A DNA stretch of 64,000 nt, taken from NCBI GenBank assembly GCA_051453625.1, contig JBOZIK010000001.1, forward strand, positions 76,031,113-76,095,112. Direction: 5' to 3'. Each line of letters opens with the position of its first letter. The stretch's first letter is position 1. A program made the translations under genes and the position numbers. This document shows positions 34,300 to 45,427 of the stretch, in pieces. The DNA is from Welwitschia mirabilis. Taxonomy: Eukaryota; Gnetophyta; Gnetopsida; Welwitschiales. The notes under the pieces were generated by a model. That model was not told where the DNA came from. It did no database searches and saw nothing but the letters and a program-made list of their open reading frames with translations.

Positions 34300-36436
34300 G
34301 CCCTCTCAATAAGGAGAACCTTCCTCTTGTCATTATCTAAATTCCTTTTTATCTCATTCCTTAGGTAGAGATCATGTTATCACTTAAATATCTTTAACTT
34401 GACTTATGTATTTATTTTATGAGGTTTTCATGATTAGTAATATTTTACGTGGCCATTTTAAATGATAGGATTAGCTTTACCCAATCTTCAGATATTCATT
34501 TGTCTATGAACTTCATTTTTAAAGGAAGATGCCTTGGTCCTTTGTTCTCTTTCTATTGTGAGTAATTAGTTGTTTTTACATATTCTTCTTGTTATTCATC
34601 TCTTTTCTTTACTTTTATCCTTACAAGTACCTAATCATGTGGAATTCACTAACAAGAGAAAAAAAAAGGAAAAAGAAGAAAAGGGGAAAAAAAGAAGAGA
34701 AAAGGAAAAAGAGAAAAAAAAAGAAATAAAAACCATGTGCTTTCCTGTTATATCTCAAAACATGATCCCTATAATGTCCTACCACAAGGACAACAAGGCA
34801 AATTTTTCTAAGAGGAATCTTTCGTAGTGTGATATGATAGCTATGGAAACTACACTGTAGGGTCAATTAATCATATTATGTGGGTCCTCACTCCTCTGAT
34901 AGTGATTATACTTCCCTCATCATGGTAGGATAAAATTATACTTAAAGGCTATGAGATCAATGATGTCCCTGGTGTCATCAGAGGCATTACTTATTTTCTA
35001 GACTATTTTTATTTACTTATTTATAGTACTTTCACGTGATCACTTTAGTTTTTTTATGTTCTAGTGTTGTTTTGAGATTATAGCTTATAATTTCCTATTT
35101 TGACAACTTTTTATCTTATCATTCATTGTTTGATAACATTAGGCATACTTGACATCATCATAATAATCACCTATTTGAGTGGTACTTTATGAGTTTTTAC
35201 ATACTATCATGCATCTTTAATCAAGTGATTTTATGATTATGACCATGTTAGATTAGAATTCAGGTTAAGTAAGCAATCTTTTTTATATTCCTAGTTGTTC
35301 ATTTTCATTTTGTTTTTCTTTTATTATTTTGTTGGATCTTTCAAAGTCATTTCCCATACTTTTCCAACATAATATTGAGGATCTAATAATTATGTAGTTT
35401 CTTATTGATATTTTTTTAATAGTTTTTTTAGAGGATTATTATTTTTCTTTTTATAGATTTCCATTATCTAATGAGTTCTAGTTCTTCTTTTTTCCATGAG
35501 TTTAGGCACATTTAAGGCATCTTTGAGCATTGCTTCTTTCTACTTAGAGCATTTTCTTTTTTTCCATAGATATATTTCATCATGGTCATGTTTCTAGAAT
35601 AAGTTTTTTACTTTCTATCTTCTTTTTACTTTTTTTTACTACTTTTTGTATAATTGTTTTTTTTAGACATTTTTGGTTCTTCCTCTCTTTTAAATAACTT
35701 TTTTGATCACTATCGTCCCATGCCTGTCATCCTCACAATAGTTGGGATGACATACCTTCTTTTCTTTTGGTATAATTTGGGATACTTTGCTTTACTTATG
35801 GGAGGAAGGGAGGTAGGACATCTTTCTGAGAATTTCTCTATGATATTAAGAATAAATTTTTAAAATTTAAAGGATCATGTTCTAAGCTTTCATGGTACAT
35901 ATCTGTGATAATTTTTTTAGATGAGATTTCTTGTTACTTGAATAAATTCATGAACTTTATCTTTTAAGAGCATAAGTAGCATACTCACAGAGCCTTTTTG
36001 TAGCTATGTTTAACATCATCTAAATGTTTAACATCATCTAAAGGAGAAAAATGCTATATTTACTTTTTTACTTTGCCTTTGATGATTATACTAATGAAAT
36101 AAGATGCATCATTCTTTTGAGATTAGCACTACTTAAGTTTATCACATGAGTCCAATATCTTTGTATCATGTTATGCATAAACATTATCATGTTCTAAGCT
36201 ATCATCATTACATTTTATGTTTTTTGCATGTGTATGACACTCATTTATTCTATGATGATGTGTTTAAGTAAGAGGCTTATGAATATGACAGTATGCTTAT
36301 TAATTAGTTGGTTTTTGATATCTACTCTTACATGATTAAATTGATCTTAATTTACATTTTTCTAAGTTACTGTTTATCTTAATAAAATTGCTCATGATAT
36401 AGTTTATCGCTTACTTTGTAAGAAACTGACAAGGCT
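34300..36436 (+). other. Long non-coding 3' region of Athila-type element 2 with purine tract
   Basis: About 2.1 kb lies between integrase and the polypurine tract. A strand-biased A/G tract runs at 34651-34732. Its complement, T/C-rich at 58141-58187, sits at the same relative place in element 3, so it belongs to the element. Athila relatives can carry an env-like frame here. I see none: the longest frame, 35654-35863 (69 codons), is hydrophobic but overlaps one of the dyad repeats. The frame at 34570-34827 is only the purine tract read as Lys/Glu. Confidence 0.6.
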
Positions 36437-36446
36437 AAGTAGGGGG
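36437..36446 (+). other. Polypurine tract of Athila-type element 2
   Basis: AAGTAGGGGG, then TTA and the LTR start TATTGTAGAG at 36450. The same tract and LTR start recur after the gap at about 37131-37153, and in complement in element 3 (55959-55972). Confidence 0.78.
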
Positions 36447-36449
36447 TTA

Positions 36450-38031
36450 TATTGTAGAGATAATTTGTAGGAATTTGATGGTGTTTTTTGAGTGCTTTTT
36501 AGGACTTTTATATAACTTTGGATGTAATTCTAATAATTATGAAAGATAGATAGGATGATCATTAAAATATGAAATNNNNNNNNNNNNNNNNNNNNNNNNN
36601 NNNNNNNNNNNNNNNNNNNNNNNNNNNNNNNNNNNNNNNNNNNNNNNNNNNNNNNNNNNNNNNNNNNNNNNNNNNNNNNNNNNNNNNNNNNNNNNNNNNN
36701 NNNNNNNNNNNNNNNNNNNNNNNNNNNNNNNNNNNNNNNNNNNNNNNNNNNNNNNNNNNNNNNNNNNNNNNNNNNNNNNNNNNNNNNNNNNNNNNNNNNN
36801 NNNNNNNNNNNNNNNNNNNNNNNNNNNNNNNNNNNNNNNNNNNNNNNNNNNNNNNNNNNNNNNNNNNNNNNNNNNNNNNNNNNNNNNNNNNNNNNNNNNN
36901 NNNNNNNNNNNNNNNNNNNNNNNNNNNNNNNNNNNNNNNNNNNNNNNNNNNNNNNNNNNNNNNNNNNNNNNNNNNNNNNNNNNNNNNNNNNNNNNNNNNN
37001 NNNNNNNNNNNNNNNNNNNNNNNNNNNNNNNNNNNNNNNNNNNNNNNNNNNNNNNNNNNNNNNNNNNNNNNNNNNNNNNNNNNNNNNNNNNNNNNNNNNN
37101 NNNNNNNNNNNNNNNNNNNNNNNNAAGGCTAAGTAGGGGGCTATATTGTAGAGCTAATTTGTAGGAATTTGATGGTGTTTTTTGAGCACTTTTTAGGATT
37201 TTTATATAACTTTGGATGTAATTCTAATGATTATGGAAGATAGATAGGATGATCATTAAAATATGCAATTTTTGAAATATTTGAAGGCTTCTTAAGCTTA
37301 TTCGAATACTTCATACTTTGGAATAAGAATGTGCTATGTACAAGTCTAATTTATCTTTGAAACTAAAGATGAGGAAGCTTATCATCCTCTCTACCATCCT
37401 CATGACAGNNNNNNNNNNNNNNNNNNNNNNNNNNNNNNNNNNNNNNNNNNNNNNNNNNNNNNNNNNNNNNNNNNNNNNNNNNNNNNNNNNNNNNNNNNNN
37501 NNNNNNNNTATGTACAAGTCTAATTTATCTTTGAAACTAAAGATGAAGAAGCTTATCATCCTCTCTACCATCCCCATGACAGGTAAGATGATAGAATTGC
37601 TCAATTGAACAAAAGCTGTGAGGTTGACTGTAGGGTCTGAAGCTGATGAAGTATCTTTTAACATAGAGTGCCATGTCTTATTTCATCCCCATGACAGTTA
37701 AGATGATAACTATTTTCTATGATAGAAAGAAATTACTTTGTAATGTGATCATGCAACTCATTTGTTCTGTCAAGGGTTTCCCTCTTACTTTTAAGGTTAA
37801 TCTTCTATAACTTCATTATAAAACTATAAATAACTTTCTTTTTCTTCACTTTTTTTCATCGTTTTGTACCCTATGCTCTTGTGATGGAAGACTAAAGGAT
37901 AAGAGATTCATCTAATAGCTATACAGAGAAGTTACCCTTGGTGTTGGGCTAAGAATCCTTCACTGAGGAGCTACTACTTTGTTGTAAGTGGATGTAAAAG
38001 TTCTATGATTAATTCAAATCTATTTTTACTT
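36450..38031 (+). repeat. 3' LTR of Athila-type element 2, left part, with gap-side duplications
   Basis: The LTR start appears twice: at 36450 before a 549-N gap (36576-37124) and again at 37144 after it, with the polypurine tract repeated too. A second gap (37409-37508) is flanked by two near-identical copies of ATGTACAAGTCTAATTTATC. TATA box at 37825-37832. The sequence stops at the gap 38032-38131, and an overlapping later part resumes at about 41215. Confidence 0.72.
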
Positions 38032-38131
38032 NNNNNNNNNNNNNNNNNNNNNNNNNNNNNNNNNNNNNNNNNNNNNNNNNNNNNNNNNNNNNNNNNNNNN
38101 NNNNNNNNNNNNNNNNNNNNNNNNNNNNNNN

Positions 38132-39880
38132 GTCATCTAGAAAACATAAAAACTAAAAAAAATAAAAAATGCAAAAAATAAAAGCACAAAATGATAGAAA
38201 ACATAGAAAACACTAAAAACTAACTATCTTTATCCTGCATCATCTAGACGACTGAGGAAACTCTAGAGAAAAATCCTAATTTTTTTTTGAAAGTGAAAAA
38301 TGTAAAAAAACTAAAGACACATAGGCCATCATCGTCGCAGGTCATTCACATAATGGAGTAGATGATAAATCATTTATTTTAGAACATAAAAATAAAAACT
38401 ACAAAAAGAAAACCTATGTTACTATAACTAAAAATATAGTACCACTATAGGTAAATAATTAAACTAAAATTCAAACACTTACCTGAGCAATGATAATTCT
38501 CAAATTCTAAATAGCCTTTCCTGGTAATGGCACTAAGATGTTGCATTACATATTTGTGCAAATGTAATGCTCTTAATAAGATCCTATCATTCACAAATAA
38601 ATATATATTTTATACAACACAACAGAGTAATATAGCTAGAAGTGGATTTGAATGTCATAATTCATCAAAGGCCTAGATTAGAGGAAAAATTGATTTCGAA
38701 AAGAAACATTTACATATTTTAATAACAAAAATAGAATTTAAAATAGAAAATAATAATGAAAACCCACTTATGTAAAGTTAATCTAGGAAAAAAAACTGAT
38801 AATACACCTAAACTAATAATGCTCAACCTTGATAAAGATTACTCTCATAATCTACATCACTAAAGAAACTATCACCAAATTAGAAGTAACATAAACTATA
38901 AAGAATAAGTAACAAAATAAGCATAGGAAAATAAAAAAGAGTTCTTTGATTAGTTTTGAACCAACATCAATGAAGGAAGTATAACGCAACCTCAAGGAAG
39001 ATGTCTTTCTAAAAATGCAATGGATAAATCTCTGATTCTTTGATCTACTGTCATGAGAATTTCTAATGAAAGTGAAGATAAATAGAAGTTAATGGCAGAA
39101 TAAATGCTTATTGACAAACAAATTCATAAATAAATAGACAAGATAATAAGTGTAAACACAAGCCTAACAACTATGTAACAAAGAGAGAGATAAATGGCAA
39201 ATGTTAAGTGAAGTTCAATGAAGCATTATAATAGTTGTTATCTTGATGATTGTCTAAATGATATAGGAGATGATGATATATGAGATAATACCACCCATAA
39301 GAATTTCATATCATCTATCAAATTCAATTCAATTAGCATCCTCGTTAGCTTAATTATTCTATTTTCTATATAATCATCCAAATGATGAGGTCGATGATAG
39401 GCATTTTACAAGTGTTCATGAAATGCATCAGTCTTAATGTTTATAGGAACTTTACTTTGAAATGGAAAATTTGTAAACTAATTTATTGTAAAATGTTATG
39501 AAGATTGCATGTTTTTGTATCTTTCATCTTAGCTCTTCATTATCATAGAAATCTTGTATAGACCTATCTAATATCTTGCAAAACTATTCAAATACCCTAT
39601 CAAATACATTAAAGTTGATAGCTCAACAATAGTCAAAATTCAATTTTTACAAAATTTTAAAAAACATCCATCATCGACTTAATCATTTTGATAATAGAAA
39701 GGATGACAATTTAGATTTTTTTTATAGTAATCCTAAGCCTATCATCTAAATGATACAACTAGATGATAATGTCTTAAAACCCTCAGATACCTTTCTTTTC
39801 CATTGTTTTCACAATTTTTTAGCCTTATCAATCTATTCCTTCATAAGACATGTATCACATTGGGATATACCATAAATTTA
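38132..39880 (-). mobile_element. Diverged Athila-like LTR and leader on the minus strand, within element 2
   Basis: On the minus strand an LTR ends in GTAATGCAACA (left edge 38539). It is followed by TCTT and the Asp-tRNA primer site TAGTGCCATTACCAGGAA (complement at 38517-38534), then 385 bases of leader to the gap. LTR content to about 39880 resembles the other Athila LTRs in order: a GTTGA-C-C-T-T-like block near 38826, TATCATC dyads at 39373-39398 and 39740-39768. It is more distant from elements 1-3 than they are from each other. The right edge is uncertain. A pyrimidine run CCCCCTCTTA near 39883 may be a polypurine tract in complement. Confidence 0.6.
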
Positions 39881-40813
39881 GGACCCCCTCTTATGAATTT
39901 GATGTTCTACATTACAAGATCTAAGTGAATTTTTAAAAATAAGGTGTGTTCTTCTTCTCTCACATATTTTTAATTTTTTCTCTTATTTATTAACCTTTTA
40001 GAGTGTAGTTTGGACCTATGTTATTTAGTATTTTGTTCTCTTTAATTTAGTACTTACAGATATTATTTTCATTATGAATTTCTCAAAAAATATAAAATTA
40101 AGTGTTTTATAAGGTAGAATTAGATTGGTATCTTTAGAAATTATTTTCTCATAAACTGTAGATTGGATTGATACAATATTTTTAGCAAAATTGATCATCA
40201 TGGTGAGCTATACATTTCTACTAGTTTATAATTTCATTTGAGTACTTTCAGGTTTTGACCTCATGTGGAGCCCACTTAATTAGCAATTTTCCATTTTCCC
40301 TAATTTTCACATAATTTCTTTACTCTTTTAGCTAATACAAGATGTTTTTCCCCCTTGAGAAAGGGTAAGATTTATTTTCATAATTTTTACATCAAATAAT
40401 CAATTTATTGGGTTATTTTAAAGCTTCCATAAATCATATTTTTTGTGTTTTCCACTTGATAAACATGATACGCTACATTTTTATGTTTGATTAGGACATG
40501 CACACATAGAGCTAGGTAGGCTAAGTCATATGCTGAGCCAATAGAGTAGGAGATAGGCCCTTTAGTTCCACTTGCGATAAAAAAACACTAAACCTATACA
40601 TCCTTCACCTTGATAAGCGCATTCTCAATTGATCCAGACAACTTCTATCTATATCAAAAGATACTTTAATGACTTTATAAGTTGGATAAAATCAAAGATG
40701 GACCAAATGTTAACTAATCTATAGCTCATATGGATCATTAATTTTCATGAATCATATTTTACCTCAGAGACCAGATAGTTCTATGACACTATGCACAATT
40801 AAGAGGTGATTAA
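39881..40813. other. Unassigned AT-rich DNA inside the element 2 region
   Basis: No element ends or protein domains were recognised. The phrase near 40255-40300 (GACCTCATGTGGAGCCCACT) is unlike its AT-rich surroundings and may be part of an unidentified LTR. Confidence 0.25.
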
Positions 40814-41146
40814 GATGCTTGTGATCATTTAGTTGATATAATTATTACTTCTACATATGGCCATGAGGTATCGATCCTCTTAATCCAGATTGCTACTACC
40901 ACTAGTTTAAATGGTATTAAAAGTATACATATCCACTTAGCTGATGGTATAGAGGATTGTCATGATTATGAAGCAGTGTTATATATACTAGTTAATGTTA
41001 ATAGTGACAACAAGGGAGTTTTAGTTATATACTTAACACCTACCTATCACATCCTTTATAGAGAACTAATCCACAACGTTAAGCTATTATTCCATGATAG
41101 TTATACCATGGTAGCATGTCTTCATATTTTGGTAGTATTTAGGTAA
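40814..41146 (+). pseudogene. Unrecognised 110-codon open stretch without a start codon
   Basis: From GAT at 40814, just after a TAA, the frame stays open to a TAA at 41144-41146. It includes D-A-C-D-H-L-V-D-I-I-I-T-S-T-Y-G-H, then G-I-K-S-I-H-I-H-L-A-D-G-I-E-D, E-A-V-L-Y-I-L-V-N-V-N-S-D-N-K-G, T-P-T-Y-H-I-L-Y-R-E-L-I and V-A-C-L-H-I. The mix of residues and absence of stops over 330 bases of AT-rich DNA suggest a decayed but once real protein. I do not recognise it. It ends about 70 bases before Athila LTR sequence resumes. Confidence 0.4.
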
Positions 41147-41214
41147 GAGGAGTAGATGGATCTTTTAACTTCCATTTAGAGGAGACTCAGATCCATGATT
41201 AAGGTAAACATTTG

Positions 41215-41952
41215 TAGACTCTAGGAAAACTATGAATACATTTCTTATCCTCACTTTCGATTCATCTTTTATACCTGATGTTTTTGTGATGGAAGACTAA
41301 AGGAAAAGATGTTCATCTAATAGCTATTAAAAGAAATCACCTTAGTGCTATACTAAGTGTCCTCCATTGAGGAGCTACTACTTTGTTGTAAGTGGATGTA
41401 AAAGTTCTATGATTAATTCAAATCTATTTTTACTTCAATTCTATTTATGTTCCTTATGCTCTAAGTTGGTTATATTTTAGTGATAATTTTGCAATTTATT
41501 TAGATCATAAGAGCAACCTAGGTCTACATTTTTATTTTATTCCAATTTCATATTGCATTACATATCCTATTTGACATATCTCATAGTTCACAGTGGTTAG
41601 GAATAAGAAACGAATTCTTATAAATTGACTTGAATTATAGAGAGCTATTTCTTGTGACAGGAGAGTTAGGATCCAATTAAAATCCATATCATTTCCATTT
41701 ATTAACCATTGCATTTCATTTTCATTCACCATTTCATTGTATTTTCGTATTTGTTTATTTTCATTTATTAAAAGATAAAATATAAAAAAATACTCTTAAA
41801 AATTAATTATCTAGCTCTAAGCCTAGTGCCTTTTTTGGGATTATGAAATTCGAGTTAAATCTTGTCTATACTAGTATGTGTTTCTCTACAAGTAATTTGA
41901 TTTATAGGGTTACCTAAAGGACTTAAGGATGGCATAAATTCATACCACAATA
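41215..41952 (+). repeat. 3' LTR of Athila-type element 2, right part
   Basis: The sequence matches the LTR from just before the transcription start to the end (GATGGAAGACTAAAGG, GAGGAGCTACTACTTTG, ending CATACCACAATA). About 220 bases overlap the left part at 37810-38031. ATAAC follows directly at 41953-41957, matching the five bases left of the 5' LTR. Confidence 0.75.
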
Positions 41953-42127
41953 ATAACATAAAGAACTAATGCCATAATTTTAAATGAAGAATTTTAAAAG
42001 CTAAATATTAATGAAGATAAATAACATTAAGGACTTTCCACTAGAGAAATGTTAAGAATATTTCAATAAAATAATGATATTTCATTTTCTCATAATAATG
42101 AAACATTATCAAAAGTTTCATAAATGG

Positions 42128-42900
42128 TACTAGACACTTTAACCGATCCTTTATGAAAGGAGGCTATGCAAAAAATGTTAAAAACATGGTGATCAAATAA
42201 GAAGTGTGGCAAATAATTCCAATGCATGAAAATGTTAAAAATATTATTATCTTCTAATAAGTATTCACTATAAAAATATAGGAAGATGGAATGTTAACAA
42301 ATAAAATGATTAAATTATTACTTGTCATGTTTCAAACATTGAAGGTATTAATTATGAAAAAACTTTGCTTTAATTATAAAAATGAAAACATTTTATGTAC
42401 TTATATGTATTATAATAAAAATGAAATGGAAGTTGTATTATATTGATGTAAATTCTATCTTTCTATATCATGCACTAGATACTAAAATCTATGTGTAGTA
42501 ACAAGAAGGTTTTAACATTAGAACTATAAATGTATGCAAGCTAATCAAGTCTCTATATAGATTGAAGCAATCTCCAAAAATTTGATATCAGGCTTTTTGT
42601 GAGTTTCTTTTAAATCATATATTATATAATTCTCTCCAAGATGTAAATATTTTTATGAAATTTAATAACATAAAGGTTGTCTTAGGCTTAGTGTTTCATG
42701 TGAGTGATCTTTCATTAATAAGAATGAAGGGAATACTAAAAGATTTGAGAATTTTCTAGTCAAAACTTTGAATTATCTAAAATATTTGAAGTGCATTATT
42801 ATCTTCGTACAAAGATATGTCAAGATCATAATGTGTGAAGCCCATTATTATCTTGATATGAATATATGCTAAGATCATAGAACTATCACCATTTCACATC
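42128..42900 (+). pseudogene. Copia element C: reverse transcriptase remnant
   Basis: Frame pieces on the plus strand: D-P-L then K-E-A-M-Q-K-M-L near 42150-42180, I-N-Y-E-K-T-L-L near 42350-42375, W-K-L-Y-Y-I-D-V-N-S-I-F-L-Y-H-A-L near 42428-42478, and E-G-F-N-I-R-T then V-C-K-L-I-K-S-L-Y-R-L-K-Q-S-P-K-I-W-Y near 42505-42585 (usual V-C-K-L-x-K-S-L-Y-G-L-K-Q-A-P-R-A-W-Y). V-F-H-V-S-D-L near 42690 replaces the catalytic Y-V-D-D-L. Several stops and shifts. No RNase H or LTR for this copy was found. Confidence 0.78.
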
Positions 42901-43375
42901 CAAAATAATATATATATGTACATATTTAAATGAAACCCTTAAGAAGTATTTATTATAAGTCATTAAAAATAGGATGGATCGATTTAATCTAAGATATAGA
43001 ATTATATGATGATCATCAAACCAAAGAAGATGCCATCTAGTTCTAGTAAATACTTAGAAAACTTTAACATTTAACTAGTACTAGGCTCGATATTTAGATA
43101 AAAATCAATCTGCATTTGATATTATTTATGAAAACATGATGTTTCATGCGTTAATAATTCTTCAAAAATTTAGATAATTAATAATAATCATAGATAATGT
43201 AAATATATTACTTATATTTATATGCAATTAAAATTATATATTTTTCATTTATTTTTATCTCTTTTTCCTCCTCTTCTTAAAATTAAAATAGAATAATAAA
43301 GTTTAATGATTATTTTGAGTATAAATCTTTTTATATAACTCAAATGATTCTGATAGTATATCAAGAGATTTTTTT
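42901..43375. other. AT-rich stretch with no recognised feature
   Basis: I see no domain, element end or RNA gene here. It may include LTR sequence belonging to the primer site at 43857, but I could not find a second copy for comparison. Confidence 0.3.
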
Positions 43376-43523
43376 AATGATTTAGAAACTTTCATCATTA
43401 ATGCATTGGAACCTAAATTAAGCTTCTAAAATGCCATTTTTGATTATTTAATGATTCATAAACTCTCATCATTAATGGATTAGAATCTAAATTAAGCCTA
43501 TAAAATCTCATTTTTGATCATTT
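43376..43523 (+). repeat. Tandem duplication, two 74-bp units
   Basis: Unit 1 (43376-43449) and unit 2 (43450-43523) both run AATGATT, then CATCATTAATG, CTAAATTAAGC, TTTTTGAT and TATTT/CATTT, with about ten differences. Head to tail, no spacer. Confidence 0.8.
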
Positions 43524-43856
43524 ATAGTCAAATTTATCATTTTACTTAGAAATGTTTCTAAACATGAAAGCTTAATTTTTAATTTTTACAATGTAGATTT
43601 CTCTATCATTATTGAAGTGTTTTTTTCAAGGTTTTTAGCTTTCTTAATAGTCTTGATTAAAGTAGGATTACTATAATTTTTATAGTTTTTTAAATAAACA
43701 TTTTCTACTAGTTTTCGTTGATTCCACTTGATTTTGAATGTTTAGTTTTAAAAACTTATTTCAGGACATATTATGAGTAGCTTAAAGGTTTTAATAATTT
43801 CTAAATCCATTCTTTTGAATTTCCTCTCTCCCTTTTCTATTTTCCCCCTCTCTTTT

Positions 43857-43874
43857 TGGCACCATTGCTAGGAC
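43857..43874 (+). other. Primer-binding site, tRNA-Asp type, of another gypsy element
   Basis: TGGCACCATTGCTAGGAC matches TGGCGCCGTTGCCGGGGA apart from transitions and the last base. An LTR should end just before it, but the preceding bases (CCCCTCTCTTT) do not end in CA, and I found no partner LTR. Confidence 0.5.
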
Positions 43875-44914
43875 ATACTTGTTATTTTTATATGAAATAT
43901 TATACTTTTCTTTAAAAATTTGCATACACTAATTACAAGTTATTTATTTTTTTGTGTGTTTTATCTTATAATTGCATTTATGAGGTTTTAAGAATAAATT
44001 ACTCTAATAAGTATTCTAACTGCATACATTATAACTTTAATTACATTTTTGTGCATCTCTTTTTCTTTTCAATATTATACATTTATGAGTAAATTTTAGA
44101 TTTATACTATTAAATGTTTATATAGTTATGAATCATCTTCATCACATAGTCCATCTTCACCTTTATTTCTATTCATCATGATGTAAATGTGATAAAATTT
44201 AAAAAATACCAAAATATGCAAAAATTCTTTTTATTTGTGTTTTTGTTTTTATTAAGAATATTAGCACTTTTTTGGATGATGAAATAAAAGGTACAAGTCT
44301 CACATAGTTGCATTCAAGAGGGTTGTAAGATTTGAAGAGAACCTATTGTTATTTGTTTTTCAAAATTTGTTAATCTAAAAAAATATTTTCATTTTTTTCC
44401 TTAATGTTTCTTTTTTTCTTTAATAAATTATGACCAAGATATGTATTTTTTTCCTCCAAATTCGAAGTTTCATTTAAGTTAGAAGGTATAACTAGTTATT
44501 TTATGACTTTTAAATCTCTATATTTATTAATATTTTATATTTAATGCTTGATCAGGTTTTGTATGACAGTGTAGTATTTTTATATAGAAAATCTATACAC
44601 TTTATTATCTTGTGTAATATTAATATATGACATCATATTTGAGTGTATTTCATTTTATTTAGCTTATGTCCATCTTTTTTATTTTTTTTGGATAAATGAA
44701 TAAGACTTAATAATGATTTTTACTGTACTTTGTAGATTAATAAATAAAAGGTTGAAGTTTTTTATATCTTTTTACTTTATTTTCTATCTTTCATGACTTA
44801 TATATAATTATTCTTTTATGATTACCAGTGTTGTTTTTTTATATGTTATTTTATTAATATGACCAACATTTAGATTAATGATGAGCCATTTGATCTATGA
44901 ACATCTTGATTATT
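43875..44914. other. AT-rich leader-like stretch, no gene seen
   Basis: T-rich sequence with no recognisable gag. It may be the leader of the element primed at 43857. Confidence 0.3.
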
Positions 44915-45412
44915 TGTAACATTCCTAAATATTTTCTATGTATTATAAAAGTTAGTTAAATAGTCAAAAGTTTAGTTAGAAATATAATCTTTGTTCAAGG
45001 GGTAAAACCGTTGTATGAATTTGCTATAAAAGGATATGATGTTTTGTTTATTTAAAAAGGGGTGATTGGGAAAGTGAAGTGCATGCTTAGGATTTGCACA
45101 GGGTATATTGAGTCCTTGGCAAACCAGGTTGATCCCCTAGTATTTCCATAGGGTAGACCTTAAAAGAAATATGAATTTGTTAGGATGTTATATCAATACC
45201 TCACATCTGATATCGACAAAGGCTTAAGATCCAATTTTGACTATATTTAATAAAGATAAGTTACAATGCTCTTTTCTTTACATCTATTATATTTTTATTA
45301 CCTTAAACAAATCTTATCATTAATTTTAAGCTTTTCTATCTCTAAATTACCTTCTCAGGTCATCATAAAAAAATTTTAATTAATTTTACAAAAAGATAAT
45401 GGGATTCATACA
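44915..45412 (+). mobile_element. 5' LTR of a separate LTR retrotransposon (lineage unknown)
   Basis: The LTR starts TGTAACATTCC at 44915 and ends ATTCATACA at 45412, directly before a Met-tRNA primer site. It carries a clean TATA box, TATAAAAGG at 45025-45033, and a less AT-rich stretch at 45075-45150. 498 bp. No second copy lies in the window, and the sequence after the primer site shows no clear gag before the next element at 46073. Confidence 0.65.
45025..45033 (+). promoter_or_regulatory. LTR TATA box (TATAAAAGG)
   Basis: A textbook plant TATA box about 110 bases into the 498-bp LTR. Its position relative to the LTR start is normal for short LTRs. Confidence 0.6.
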
Positions 45413-45414
45413 AT

Positions 45415-45427
45415 TAGTATCAGAGCC
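45415..45427 (+). other. Primer-binding site, initiator Met-tRNA type
   Basis: TAGTATCAGAGCC, nearly the standard TGGTATCAGAGCC (one G-to-A), directly after the LTR. Confidence 0.75.

Larger units (their letters stand above)
26261..41952 (+). mobile_element. Athila-type Ty3/gypsy element 2 (most complete copy)
   Basis: Order: 5' LTR, Asp-tRNA primer site, leader, gag, protease, RT/RNase H, integrase, about 2.1 kb of non-coding tail, polypurine tract, 3' LTR. The left edge TATTGTGATG and the right edge ACCACAATA fit the family's TGTTGTGATG...CAACA. ATAAC flanks both (26256-26260 and 41953-41957). Two things complicate it: an LTR insertion at 30544-31445, and about 3.1 kb of other DNA (38132-41214) inside the 3' LTR next to a gap. 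The host DNA is minus-strand copia on the left but plus-strand copia on the right, so a rearrangement, misjoin or chance match of ATAAC remains possible. All frames are dead. Confidence 0.78.

Noticed and set aside
34570-34866. Overlapping Lys/Glu-rich (+) and Phe-rich (-) frames
   Set aside because: Both are translations of the purine-rich tract at 34651-34732, which recurs in complement in element 3 as non-coding tail.
35654-35863. Hydrophobic 69-codon frame as a possible env-like remnant
   Set aside because: Half of it is one of the dyad repeats (near 35710-35750), and no paired upstream frame or conservation in element 3 is visible.
36450-37153. Two tandem Athila 3' LTRs
   Set aside because: The repeated polypurine tract and LTR start flank a gap; similar duplicates flank most gaps, so assembly overlap is more likely.
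39890-39912. GAATTTGATGTTCTA as a plus-strand Athila LTR start
   Set aside because: It matches 15 bases of the LTR near 6670 but lacks TGTTGTGATG before it and LTR sequence after it.
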